From: Streptomyces venezuelae | GTDB taxonomy: Bacteria > Actinomycetota > Actinomycetes > Streptomycetales > Streptomycetaceae | Length of the DNA stretch: 64,000 bases | Assembly (NCBI RefSeq): GCF_008642335.1 | Contig: NZ_CP029191.1 | Location: 682,001-746,000, forward strand | Reading direction: 5' to 3' | Shown: positions 8,951-17,285 of the stretch, one piece after another | How positions within the stretch are numbered: position 1 is the first letter of the stretch | Layout of the letters: each line of letters starts with the position of its first letter | The notes under the pieces: generated by a model | Seen by the model: the letters and a program-made list of their open reading frames with translations, nothing else | Told to the model about the DNA's origin: nothing | Database searches by the model: none | Program-made: the position numbers and the translations under genes

Positions 8951-9256
8951 ATGGCCAACGAAACCACCAACACCGCGTTCTACCGCTGGCTGGTCGCCAG
9001 GTGCCGGAGCGCCGGCTACGACACCGGCCATCTGGAGACGCACACCGAGATCATCATGATCACCTCTGTGGCGCTCAGCGAGGGACTGACTCCCGAAGCC
9101 ACCGGGCACATCGCCGACGCACTCGGCGTCACGTCCCGGGAACTGACCCGCGCCTACCTCGGCGAGATGCGGCAGAAGCCCATCCCCGAACTCCTCGCCC
9201 ACCCCGACCTCGCAGCCCTCGACGCCCACCTCAATGAAATCGCCGGCACCGGCTGA
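8951..9256 (+). CDS. small hypothetical protein
   Basis: A soluble, helical protein of 101 residues, MANETTNTAFYRWLVARCRS at the start and LLAHPDLAALDAHLNEIAG at the end. Codon bias is good and a GGAGAT site precedes the ATG by 4 nt. It follows the DUF742 gene by 59 bp and probably shares its transcript. No domain was recognised. The middle (TPEATGHIADALGVTSRELTRAYLGEM) could form a small helix-turn-helix, but this is weak. Confidence 0.65.
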   Translation: MANETTNTAFYRWLVARCRSAGYDTGHLETHTEIIMITSVALSEGLTPEATGHIADALGVTSRELTRAYLGEMRQKPIPELLAHPDLAALDAHLNEIAGTG

Positions 9257-9295
9257 GAGTCGCTCCCATCCCGCGGCACCACATCCGGTCGCCAT

Positions 9296-9349
9296 CGTGA
9301 CCTTCGCTGCCGCAAGGCCGATACTGCCGACAGCAATGCTTCAGCCGCG
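9296..9349. repeat. 54-bp direct repeat, left copy
   Basis: Identical base for base to 23670-23723 (begins CGTGACCTTCGCTGCCGC, ends CTTCAGCCGCG). Homology then continues ungapped but diverged through a Shine-Dalgarno-like GGGAGG and an ATG at 9374, mirroring the dhaK leader. The frame after that ATG (MKMLANRTAKEIRT) stops after 14 codons. Confidence 0.95.
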
Positions 9350-9383
9350 GTACGACCTTCCCGGGAGGCACCCATGAAGATGC

Positions 9384-9780
9384 TTGCCAACCGCACCGCC
9401 AAGGAAATCCGCACCTGACTCAACCAACTCCGCACCAGCACGCCATTCGCGAGGAGGAGGCCCCGCGCAACCTCGGCACAACGTCCGCGCCGGCACCCTG
9501 GTCCCCCGACGCTTCGAACCCTCAGCACCGCCGAAACGCACCAGCTCCATACCGCCGTGTGCGGTACTGACTGCACGCCCTGTTCAACTCGCCCCTTACA
9601 CCAGACTCCGCAATGGCGAACTGCTCGGCCTACGACGGGAAGACCCCGACCTCGACGCGGACACCGCCGCGATCCGCCGAACCTTGCAGAGCAACGCCGC
9701 AGACAGCTCACCGCGCTGCCCACATCCACTTCCGCGACCTCCGCCACCACTTTGCACCGCGCTCGTCCGCTGACGTTGCC
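9384..9780 (+). pseudogene. degenerate tyrosine recombinase/integrase remnant
   Basis: Pieces of a phage-type integrase are spread over two or three frames. One frame holds TRLRNGELLGLRREDPDLDAD followed by AAIRRTLQ, matching the first catalytic-arginine region of tyrosine recombinases (usual form TGLRRGELLGLRWEDVDLD). Another frame holds HIHFRDLRHHFAPRS, matching the HxLRHTFAT box with the second catalytic Arg. An upstream piece, LSTAETHQLHTAV, resembles the LT-x-E linker that precedes the catalytic domain. The tyrosine box is absent. At least two frameshifts separate these parts, so no active enzyme can be made. Confidence 0.7.
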
Positions 9781-9801
9781 GTCAACTGCTGCCGTCAACC
9801 C

Positions 9802-9844
9802 ATGCATAAGCCCCGCCAGACAGCGCCTGGCGGGGCTTATGCAT
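9802..9844. terminator. strong bidirectional-looking hairpin terminator
   Basis: A perfect 18-bp stem (ATGCATAAGCCCCGCCAG with its complement) encloses a 7-nt loop at 9820-9826. It lies between the integrase remnant and the 3' end of the DUF4262 gene, so it can terminate the 13-kb minus-strand operon. No long T-run follows. Confidence 0.75.
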
Positions 9845-9888
9845 TGCTGTCACACAATCTGGACCCAGGGCAAGATCCCTAGCCTTGG

Positions 9889-10359
9889 CTACAGTGACAG
9901 AGCTTGTCGATCACTCAGCCAGGCAGGTGCATTTTCTTCACCTGGAAAGTTTCCGTGCCCGTCAGGCCAAAACAGTTGTAGTGCAGCAAACGGCCTCTCT
10001 CCGTAGAAGATCGAAGCCTGCGCCAGGTTAGAGATAGAGACATCTTGTGGAATCGCCCGGAACTGCACATCGAATCCCTCAAGGATATCGCTTGACGTGT
10101 CACCGTCTCCATAGGCGATCCCTTCAGCGAGCATGGCTTGGACTGAGGCCAGAACGCCTTCCGAAGTCTCCTCCGGGAGTCCAGCAACGACCACGTCGGG
10201 GTGATCAAAGCTGGAACCGAACCCGATGCTGTACGCAAAGGGAGGGCGCTCTGCGGCAGGGTCAAAGACCCAGATCCAGCTCCATCCTTGGGCTGTCACA
10301 TCGCTATGGATCTTTCGCTGAATCGAGCTGAGGTCCACCCCACCCAGTTCACCACTCAC
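9889..10359 (-). CDS. DUF4262 protein, candidate immunity protein for the RHS-HNH toxin
   Basis: A 156-residue cytosolic protein. Visible features are GWSWIWVFDPAAERPPFAYSIG, then FDHPDVVVAGLPEE and EGFDVQFRAIP, a pattern of DUF4262 family proteins. GTG at 10359 is chosen because AAGGAAG lies 7 nt upstream; that site directly follows the stop codon of the RHS gene, leaving only 13 bp between them. In polymorphic-toxin loci the gene immediately after the toxin tip usually encodes its cognate immunity protein. Position and small acidic character fit; direct neutralisation of the HNH nuclease is inference. G+C and codon use are lower than in core genes nearby, suggesting recent acquisition. Confidence 0.8.
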   Translation of the reverse strand: MSGELGGVDLSSIQRKIHSDVTAQGWSWIWVFDPAAERPPFAYSIGFGSSFDHPDVVVAGLPEETSEGVLASVQAMLAEGIAYGDGDTSSDILEGFDVQFRAIPQDVSISNLAQASIFYGERPFAALQLFWPDGHGNFPGEENAPAWLSDRQALSL

Positions 10360-10372
10360 AGGAGCACTTCCT

Positions 10373-13300
10373 TCAGTTGTCCGACTTTGCCCTGTTGCAG
10401 ACTCGACACAAGACCTGACCGTTGGACGGGTCACCTGACCCGCCACGGGATTTAGGCTGAATGTGATCAATCTGCCATTCGTTTTCGGGGGGCGTCACTC
10501 CACGCTGCGACTTCTTGGGGCGGATTACCTTCACGCCACATATCTCACAAGTTGGAACCCCGTACTTTTCCTCATTCTCATCGACGACCTTACCCTTGCC
10601 AGCGGGTGTGAACGGCTTACCCGGCCTACCGCCAGGAGCACCCCCGACGGCACAGTGGGGGTTGATGTTGTGGACGAGTACCGGCGTGGCCCCCGCCACC
10701 ACATAGTACGTATGCAACTCACCGACAGTGAGGTTGTGAACCGTCGAGTCCTGAGTGGTCCACCGCTTCACGGACGTGATGTCGACGTACGTGCCCGCGC
10801 CGGTGAGCAGTGTCCCGCCCGCCTTGAGGTCCGTGGCGTCGATCCATTCGCCCAGCTCCGGGACCCAGAACGGATGCCCGTCCGTGGCCGTGACCGAGGC
10901 GGTCTTCGAGCCCTTCTCGCCGTCCACGTCGATCGTGACCCGGACGAGGTGCTTGCGGCCCTTGCCCTTGATCTCCGCGGTGACCGTTTCGACCTTGGTC
11001 TTGCCGGTCTTCGGGTCGGTGGCCAGGACCTTGTCGCCGATGTCGACGTCCTCGATGGCCTTGGTCTTTCCATCGGCCATCAGCACCCTGGTTTTGCCCG
11101 TGAAGCTGTTCGCGGCCTTCCCGGTCAAGCAGGATTCGGCCGCGTCCGCCGCCTTGTTGCTCTTGCGCCAGTCCTTGAACGTCCCCCACAGCTGCTTGCT
11201 CAGCCTGGCGATGCGTTTGCCGAGGGCGTAGGCCTTGTCGAGGCGGTTCCAGTACTTCGCGACCAGTTTGCCGATGGGGCCGCCGCCGACGAGCGAGGTG
11301 ACGATGTTGGCCGCCGTGGCGCCGCATGCGCCGAGTGCGCCTGTGGTGAAGCAGTCCAGCGCGTCGGTGATGCCGAGTTCGTCCGCCAGGATCTTGCCGA
11401 GTTCCTTGGCGATGGCGATGGTGCGCTGTTTGGCGACGTCCGCCTTGGCCCGCTGCTGGCGGGCCTTATAGGCGGCGGGTGATTCCCTGGGGGCCTGAAC
11501 GCCGTAGTACGTGTAGTAGGTCTTGGTGGGCTTGACGCTCCAGCCACCGTTGCTCTTCATGCTGCACTGCACGCCGTTGTACATGCAGTCGTCGGGCTTC
11601 AGACCGTCGGGGTCGGAGAAGCTGACCGGGTTGTTGTAGCTGTAGGCGTAGCCGTTGATCTGTTGCGGGTCGGTGTAGTCGATGATGGGGTCGGCCGAGA
11701 TGAAGCGGCCCGTGGAGGCGTCGTACTCACGTGCGCCCAGGGTGACCAGGCCCGAGGTGTCGTCGTTCGTGCCGCCGACGAAACCCTTGTCGGTCACCCA
11801 CTTCGACGGATCCACCGAGTCGGCGTCGCGGCCCGTTCCGAAGGGATCGAGGCGGCGGCGCTGCGTCGCACCCGTGGTCGGGTCCACGGCGAGCTGGGCC
11901 GTGCCGTGATGGTCGCCGGCCAGGAACGTGACGCCGCCGGAGTCACGCACCGCCACGGTCTGCCCGCCGAGGGCGTAGTAGCGGGTCGCCTTGACCGCCT
12001 TGGTCGACGGGTCGAGCTTCAGTTCCATGTCGGGCAGGTAGAACGTCGTCTCGGTCGGCGACTTGCGCAGCACGCGGCTGCCTGCCGCGTCGTAGACGTA
12101 GGACGAGGTGCTGCCGTCGGCATTGGTGACCTTGGTCAGCTTGTTCTGCTTGTCCCAGATAAGGCTCTGGGTGTCACCGCCGAGGACGCGGGTCTCGGTG
12201 TTGCCCGTCTTGTCGTACGTGTAGGTGTCCAGGGAGGTGACCGCCGGCTTCGTGCCGGTTGCCGCCGTGTCGGTCGTGACCGACGTCAGCTGGTGCGGGC
12301 CCTCGCCGTTTTCTCCGTACTTGTACTTCTTCGACGAGGTCGCCGCCCCGTCGATGCCGTGGTCGGTCTCCGCGGTGCGGTTCCCCGTGGCGTCGTACTC
12401 GTAGCTGTGCCAGTAGGGAGCCACTCCGCCGACCGTGCTCGCCGACGGGCCCGAGGCGCAGGCCGCGTCCGTCTTGCCCGTGCCGACCGCGCCGTCCGGC
12501 GCCTGGGATGACGTCCAGTCGTCGGTCGTCCGGCGCAGGCTGTCGTGGCGGAAGCACTGGGTGTCGCGGGTCCCGCCCGTCGGGTTGTCGACGACGGAGA
12601 GGACGTTGCCGCCCGCGTCGTACGTGTAGTCCGCGTCATAGGCCACCGAGGAGGCGCCCTCGACGACGACTCGGGCGTTGTTGATTTGCTGGGTGCCCTG
12701 TTCGTAGCTGTAGTTCAGCCACGTCTTCTTGTCGGACGCCCCGCCTGTCGACAGTTCGAGCTGCTCCAGCTGGTTCGTGGGCGAGTACTTCACCTGAGGG
12801 ACGTAGGTGCCGCCGCCGAGCGAGGTGTTGAGTGCTTTGGGGCGCTGGAGCGCGTCGTACTGGTACGAGACGGCTTCGGCCGCGAGGCCGCCCGCGGCAG
12901 GGAAGTTCTGGCCCTGGACGGTGCCGTCGTCGTTGTACTGGGTCTGGAACTCGTACGTGCCGCCCAGCTCCGGCTCGGCCGTCTTGGACAGGAAGTACTT
13001 CGTCGAGGTCGGCTTGTAGTCGTTCTTCTCGTCGAGGACCGGATAGGTCACCGAGGAGTGGACCGCGCCGCTCTTGTAGGTGTAGGTGCCGTACAGAGCC
13101 CCCTTGGCGATCGTGTCGTAGGTGGAGACGGACAGCTTCGTGCCCGTGTCCGCCGCGCCCTGCCAGGTCGACTTGGTGCGGCCCAGCTGGTCGTAGACCG
13201 TCGTCGTGACGTTGTCACGGGAGTCGGTGACCGTCGTCTGGCGGTCGAGCTCGTCGTAGCCGAACGTCGACCGGCCGGTATCCGGGTCGACGGCCACGGT

Positions 13301-16300
13301 CTTGCGGCGGCGCTGGTCGTACTCGTACGTCCAGGTGTTGCCGTCGTTGTCCTTGACCTTGTCGAGTTTCCCGTCGGGCGTGTAGCCGTAGGTGGTGGAG
13401 ACGTAGTCCGCCGACGTGCCCGCCGGCAAGGGCTTGTCGCCCTTGTACTGGCGCAGCTCGACCGTGCGGTCCTCGGAGTCGGTGAGCGTGGTGGTCGCGG
13501 TCCGGCCCGGTGGCGGGTCCGTGTGGACACGGTCTCCGCCATAGGTGTACGTGGTGCGGTTCTTCTCCACGCCGGCGACCTTGAAGATTGTCGCCGTGGG
13601 GCGGCTGTCGCCGTCGAACTCCGTCACCGTCTGCGCGTCGATGTCCTCGTTGCGCGGTGCGAAGAGCGTGGCGGAGGGCGCGTCCTTCGTCCAGTACGTC
13701 TCGTTTGTCTTCACCGTACGGCCGGAGCCGTCGTAGTAGGTGTCCGCGATGAGGCGGCCGCCGTCCTGGCCATCCGTCTGCACTTGGCGCGGGCGCAGCA
13801 ATCCGTCGAACAGCGTGTACTCGCTGCCGTACGTGGTGCCACCGTTCTCGATCCGCTGGGTGCGGATGTAGTTGGGGCCGGTGGTGCGGATGCCGTACGT
13901 GTACTTGATCGACGGGGTGAAGGAGTCCGCCCTGAGGCGGTCGGGCAGCCACACCGAGGTCAGTCGGCCAAGCCCGTCATAGGCCATTTCGGTGCGCTTG
14001 CCGTTGATGTCGATCTGCGCGGACGGGGTGCCCCACTGCGGGGCGTACTCCGTCTTGGTGGTCCAGCCCAGCGCGTTCGTCTCGGTCTTGGCGGACGCGA
14101 GGCCGTTGGTGTCGGTGTAGTCGATGGTCTTCGGCGTTCCGGCCGCGTCGGTGACCTTCACCGGGCGCCCGAACTGGTCGTACTTGCTCGTGGAGACCGT
14201 CTGGTACGTGCCGACCGTGCCGTTGTGCGAGGCGAGCCGCTTGACCGTGGTCGCGTTGCCCAGGCTGGGTGCCGCGCCGAGGGTGGTGGCGTCGTCGTAC
14301 AGCGTCTGGTCGTCGCTGAGTACGTGTTCGGAGCGGTCCGGCGCCGTGGCGCAGTCGACGCTCACCGTCTCCACCCGGGAGACGTAGGCGTACATGTGCT
14401 TGGCCACGTTGTCGGCGTACTCGGTACGGGTGCACCGGTTGTCCGAGACATTGAGCTCACCCAGGTCGTTGGCCCGGGTGACGCGACCGGTCTTGTCGTC
14501 GTAGCTGGTGACGGAGGCCGACTGGCGCCAGCCGCCCGCGGCGAGCGCTTCGTAGGTGTCCGTACGCTCGGGCCGCACGAAGCGGGCCTCACGGTCGCCC
14601 CACTCTGTGGAGGCACGGGTGGCGGTGACCTTGGTCCAGGGCGTGTTGATCGACTTCGTGACGACCTTGTCGCCGTTGTACGTCGTCGTCTCCAGCTCGA
14701 AGCCGGACTTCCAGTCGGAGTCGGTGTGACCCGTTCCTGTGGAGTCCTTCACCGAGGACGCCCGCGTGCCGCCGTCGGGATCCTTGTCCCCGTCGAGGCC
14801 CTGGAAGAAGACGTGTTCGGTCTTGGTGTTGGAGGCGCTCTCGGTGCCGTCGGAGGTCGTGACCCGGACCTTGCCGTAGCCCCGCCAGTCGCTCCAGGTC
14901 AGGTACTCGGCCTTGGTCAGTGCGTCGCCCTTGGCCTTCCGCCAGCCCGCGTCACCGAGGTAGGTGTAGGAGGTGATCTGGTCGGGGCTGTTGCCCACCA
15001 GGTCCTTCTCCACCACGGACGAGACGGCGTACTTGTGGAACCACTCGGTGACGGGTTCCTTGATGCCCGGGGGGTTCCACTTGACGGGGTAACAGCGGAC
15101 AGTGGACTTGCCGGGAGTTGGGTGATCCGTCGGTGTGCACTGGGTGTCGGCGTAGTTGACCGACAGGACGCCCCCGGATTCACTCTCCACCGCCGACATG
15201 CGGAAGCGGATGAAGGGCTGGATGTTGTCCTTGGGGTCGTCAACGCGGTTGGCCAGCTGCTTGCCGTACAGCTTCACCGAGGGGACTGACTCGTCGGCGC
15301 CCACCAGACCGGTGTGGTCGATCGACTTCAGCCACAGCGACCTGGAGCCGTCACCGTTGTCGGTGAAGTCGTGGTCCAGCGTCCACGAGTCGACGTCCGC
15401 GAAGGTGCTGGCGCCCGTGCGGATCTGGGTGGTGATCTTGTTCAGCTGCTTGCGGGTCCAGAACGTCGGTGAGTTCTGGCCGGTGCACTTGGTGTCGGCC
15501 TTGCAGTTGCTGTCCCAGGGAACATCCGGCCAGTCGGCGGCCGTGGAATCCTTCAGCGCGTCTGCCGAGCAGTCCGTCAGGTCGCCCATGCACCGCTCGC
15601 CGGTGGTGAAGACGATGCGGGCGGCGGGCTCGGTGTCGTAGACCTTGTCGGCGCGCTGACCGTAGTCGATGCGCTTGAGGTATCCGCCGCGGGTGTAGGC
15701 CTTGCCGTTCTCCCCGGTCTTCAGGCCCTGCGTGTAGTGGTTGGTCTCCTTGCCGTAGTAGTACGACATGGCGTTGCCGTGCGGGTCGATGACGTGGTCG
15801 AGGTTCCAGCGCCAGGCCTGGAGGCAGTGCGCGTTCGCGAAGGCCGCGTCGTAGCAGGGTTCTTTGGCGTCGTCACCGTAGACCGGGACAGTCCAGGCGG
15901 AGTTGGTCGACTCGTCGCCGGCCGCGTACCCCGGGAGCCGGTTCAGACCGAAAAAGTACTGGGTGCCGTCGTTGTCGGTGACTTTCCAGTGCTCCCCGTT
16001 GTCGTCACCGTTCGCGGTGCCGGTAAGCCTCTCGACCTTGCTGAAGTCGTCGGAGCTGACGCGCCACTCGCCGGTCTTGTCGTCCTGGATCAGCTCTCCG
16101 GACGCACCGCCCGCCAGGGAGATCGTGGCGTTGTAGCCGCCCCAGCACTGGTCGCCGTACGTGTCGCTGTGCCCGTCGTCGGCGCACGGCTTGTAGCGGC
16201 GTTCTATGTAGCCCGGCTCGTAGGAGAAGCCCTGGCCGATCCACGAGCCCTGGTTGTTGGTGGTCGCGGTCTGGCCGTCGATGGACTGCGAGCTGTAACC

Positions 16301-17152
16301 GAGGGAGACCCCGGGTGACAGGGCACCCGGCACAGGCGGGGCGGTGATCGGATATGACCAGTTGAAGGCGCCGGAGGCGTTCGAGACGCTCCACGTCGAC
16401 GAGGCCTGCAAGGACGTGGCGCCGAAGTCGCCCTGGTCGCCGGAGGCCCCGGCCGCCGCGGCGAACACGGTGACGGCCGAGGCGTTGTCGGCCGCCGCGG
16501 GGAGGGTCGCGGTCAGGGTCTGCTTCGCCGTGTCGTTGCCGCTCTCGAGCGGCTTGGGCGTGGCGCAGGCCTTCTTTCGCGGGGTCGTCAGGACGCAGGA
16601 CGGGTACTGGACCAGGCGCAGCCGCGATCCGTAGCTTCCTCCGTAGGCACCGGCGAAGTCCGCGTAGTCCAGACCCACCTTGACCGGCGCGGACTGCTTG
16701 GATCCGTCGGTACGGGCCACCGTCATCAGCGGGGTCTCGGCGCCGGCGGCCGCGGACTTCTCGCGGCCGAGGACCGCCACGCGCACGGAGGCCGGGCCGG
16801 CCTCGCCGGTGGTGGCCACCCTGAGGGGCAGCCCGGCGGCCCGTGCGGGTTTCCTGTTCTTGGCCAGGTCGACGTCGTCCGCGGCCGCCTTGGGCCACCG
16901 GGGGGTGTCGGCGGACTTCACGGCCGCACGCGCGGCCGGGTTCGCCTTCCCGTACCTCTTGGCCGTGACGTTCTTGCCGTCGACGGGGTCGTCGAGGTTC
17001 TTCTGGGTGGCCGGGCGGGTCAGTCCGCCGTCCTTGGCGAGGGCATCAGGGGCGTATTGCGGCAGCAGGCCGACGGCCAGGGCGACGCCGAGCCCGAGCG
17101 CCGTACTCCTCGCGGCCGGTATTCGCCACCGTGACCGGAAGGGCGAGCGCAT
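10373..17152 (-). CDS. secreted RHS/YD-repeat polymorphic toxin with Hint domain and C-terminal HNH nuclease
   Basis: About 2259 residues. A signal peptide (basic start, then STALGLGVALAVGLLPQ) ends near residue 38. After an N-terminal region comes a SpvB/TcdB-like entry (FNWSYPITAPPVPGALSPG, near 260), then a long series of YD repeats, and the RHS core box GRFISADPIIDYTDPQQING near 1820. Residues about 2014-2162 are a pretoxin Hint domain (TRVLMADGKTKAIEDVDIGDKV to HTYYVVAGATPVLVHN). The last 60 residues are an HNH nuclease: CEICG, WQIDHIQPKSRGG, LCRVCNRAKSDN. ATG at 17152 has GGAG 5 nt upstream. RHS shells encapsulate and deliver the C-terminal toxin; the Hint is expected to release it. The cysteine expected at the Hint start is not in its usual place (see findings). 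Confidence 0.93.
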   Translation of the reverse strand: MRSPFRSRWRIPAARSTALGLGVALAVGLLPQYAPDALAKDGGLTRPATQKNLDDPVDGKNVTAKRYGKANPAARAAVKSADTPRWPKAAADDVDLAKNRKPARAAGLPLRVATTGEAGPASVRVAVLGREKSAAAGAETPLMTVARTDGSKQSAPVKVGLDYADFAGAYGGSYGSRLRLVQYPSCVLTTPRKKACATPKPLESGNDTAKQTLTATLPAAADNASAVTVFAAAAGASGDQGDFGATSLQASSTWSVSNASGAFNWSYPITAPPVPGALSPGVSLGYSSQSIDGQTATTNNQGSWIGQGFSYEPGYIERRYKPCADDGHSDTYGDQCWGGYNATISLAGGASGELIQDDKTGEWRVSSDDFSKVERLTGTANGDDNGEHWKVTDNDGTQYFFGLNRLPGYAAGDESTNSAWTVPVYGDDAKEPCYDAAFANAHCLQAWRWNLDHVIDPHGNAMSYYYGKETNHYTQGLKTGENGKAYTRGGYLKRIDYGQRADKVYDTEPAARIVFTTGERCMGDLTDCSADALKDSTAADWPDVPWDSNCKADTKCTGQNSPTFWTRKQLNKITTQIRTGASTFADVDSWTLDHDFTDNGDGSRSLWLKSIDHTGLVGADESVPSVKLYGKQLANRVDDPKDNIQPFIRFRMSAVESESGGVLSVNYADTQCTPTDHPTPGKSTVRCYPVKWNPPGIKEPVTEWFHKYAVSSVVEKDLVGNSPDQITSYTYLGDAGWRKAKGDALTKAEYLTWSDWRGYGKVRVTTSDGTESASNTKTEHVFFQGLDGDKDPDGGTRASSVKDSTGTGHTDSDWKSGFELETTTYNGDKVVTKSINTPWTKVTATRASTEWGDREARFVRPERTDTYEALAAGGWRQSASVTSYDDKTGRVTRANDLGELNVSDNRCTRTEYADNVAKHMYAYVSRVETVSVDCATAPDRSEHVLSDDQTLYDDATTLGAAPSLGNATTVKRLASHNGTVGTYQTVSTSKYDQFGRPVKVTDAAGTPKTIDYTDTNGLASAKTETNALGWTTKTEYAPQWGTPSAQIDINGKRTEMAYDGLGRLTSVWLPDRLRADSFTPSIKYTYGIRTTGPNYIRTQRIENGGTTYGSEYTLFDGLLRPRQVQTDGQDGGRLIADTYYDGSGRTVKTNETYWTKDAPSATLFAPRNEDIDAQTVTEFDGDSRPTATIFKVAGVEKNRTTYTYGGDRVHTDPPPGRTATTTLTDSEDRTVELRQYKGDKPLPAGTSADYVSTTYGYTPDGKLDKVKDNDGNTWTYEYDQRRRKTVAVDPDTGRSTFGYDELDRQTTVTDSRDNVTTTVYDQLGRTKSTWQGAADTGTKLSVSTYDTIAKGALYGTYTYKSGAVHSSVTYPVLDEKNDYKPTSTKYFLSKTAEPELGGTYEFQTQYNDDGTVQGQNFPAAGGLAAEAVSYQYDALQRPKALNTSLGGGTYVPQVKYSPTNQLEQLELSTGGASDKKTWLNYSYEQGTQQINNARVVVEGASSVAYDADYTYDAGGNVLSVVDNPTGGTRDTQCFRHDSLRRTTDDWTSSQAPDGAVGTGKTDAACASGPSASTVGGVAPYWHSYEYDATGNRTAETDHGIDGAATSSKKYKYGENGEGPHQLTSVTTDTAATGTKPAVTSLDTYTYDKTGNTETRVLGGDTQSLIWDKQNKLTKVTNADGSTSSYVYDAAGSRVLRKSPTETTFYLPDMELKLDPSTKAVKATRYYALGGQTVAVRDSGGVTFLAGDHHGTAQLAVDPTTGATQRRRLDPFGTGRDADSVDPSKWVTDKGFVGGTNDDTSGLVTLGAREYDASTGRFISADPIIDYTDPQQINGYAYSYNNPVSFSDPDGLKPDDCMYNGVQCSMKSNGGWSVKPTKTYYTYYGVQAPRESPAAYKARQQRAKADVAKQRTIAIAKELGKILADELGITDALDCFTTGALGACGATAANIVTSLVGGGPIGKLVAKYWNRLDKAYALGKRIARLSKQLWGTFKDWRKSNKAADAAESCLTGKAANSFTGKTRVLMADGKTKAIEDVDIGDKVLATDPKTGKTKVETVTAEIKGKGRKHLVRVTIDVDGEKGSKTASVTATDGHPFWVPELGEWIDATDLKAGGTLLTGAGTYVDITSVKRWTTQDSTVHNLTVGELHTYYVVAGATPVLVHNINPHCAVGGAPGGRPGKPFTPAGKGKVVDENEEKYGVPTCEICGVKVIRPKKSQRGVTPPENEWQIDHIQPKSRGGSGDPSNGQVLCRVCNRAKSDN

Positions 17153-17285
17153 GGCAGCTCCGTAGGGGGAGATGGAGGGATAAAGAGATGTCGACAAAAG
17201 AAGGAAGCAAAAGAAAACGGGAAGGGCGCCGCCGCGGCCGTGGCCTCACGACCAGCGCCGCGGAGCGCCCGCCCCATTCAGGCCG

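Noticed and set aside
12545..15289. A 914-codon plus-strand open frame
   Set aside because: Antisense to the RHS gene, Val/Arg/Gly-rich, no domain or ribosome site.
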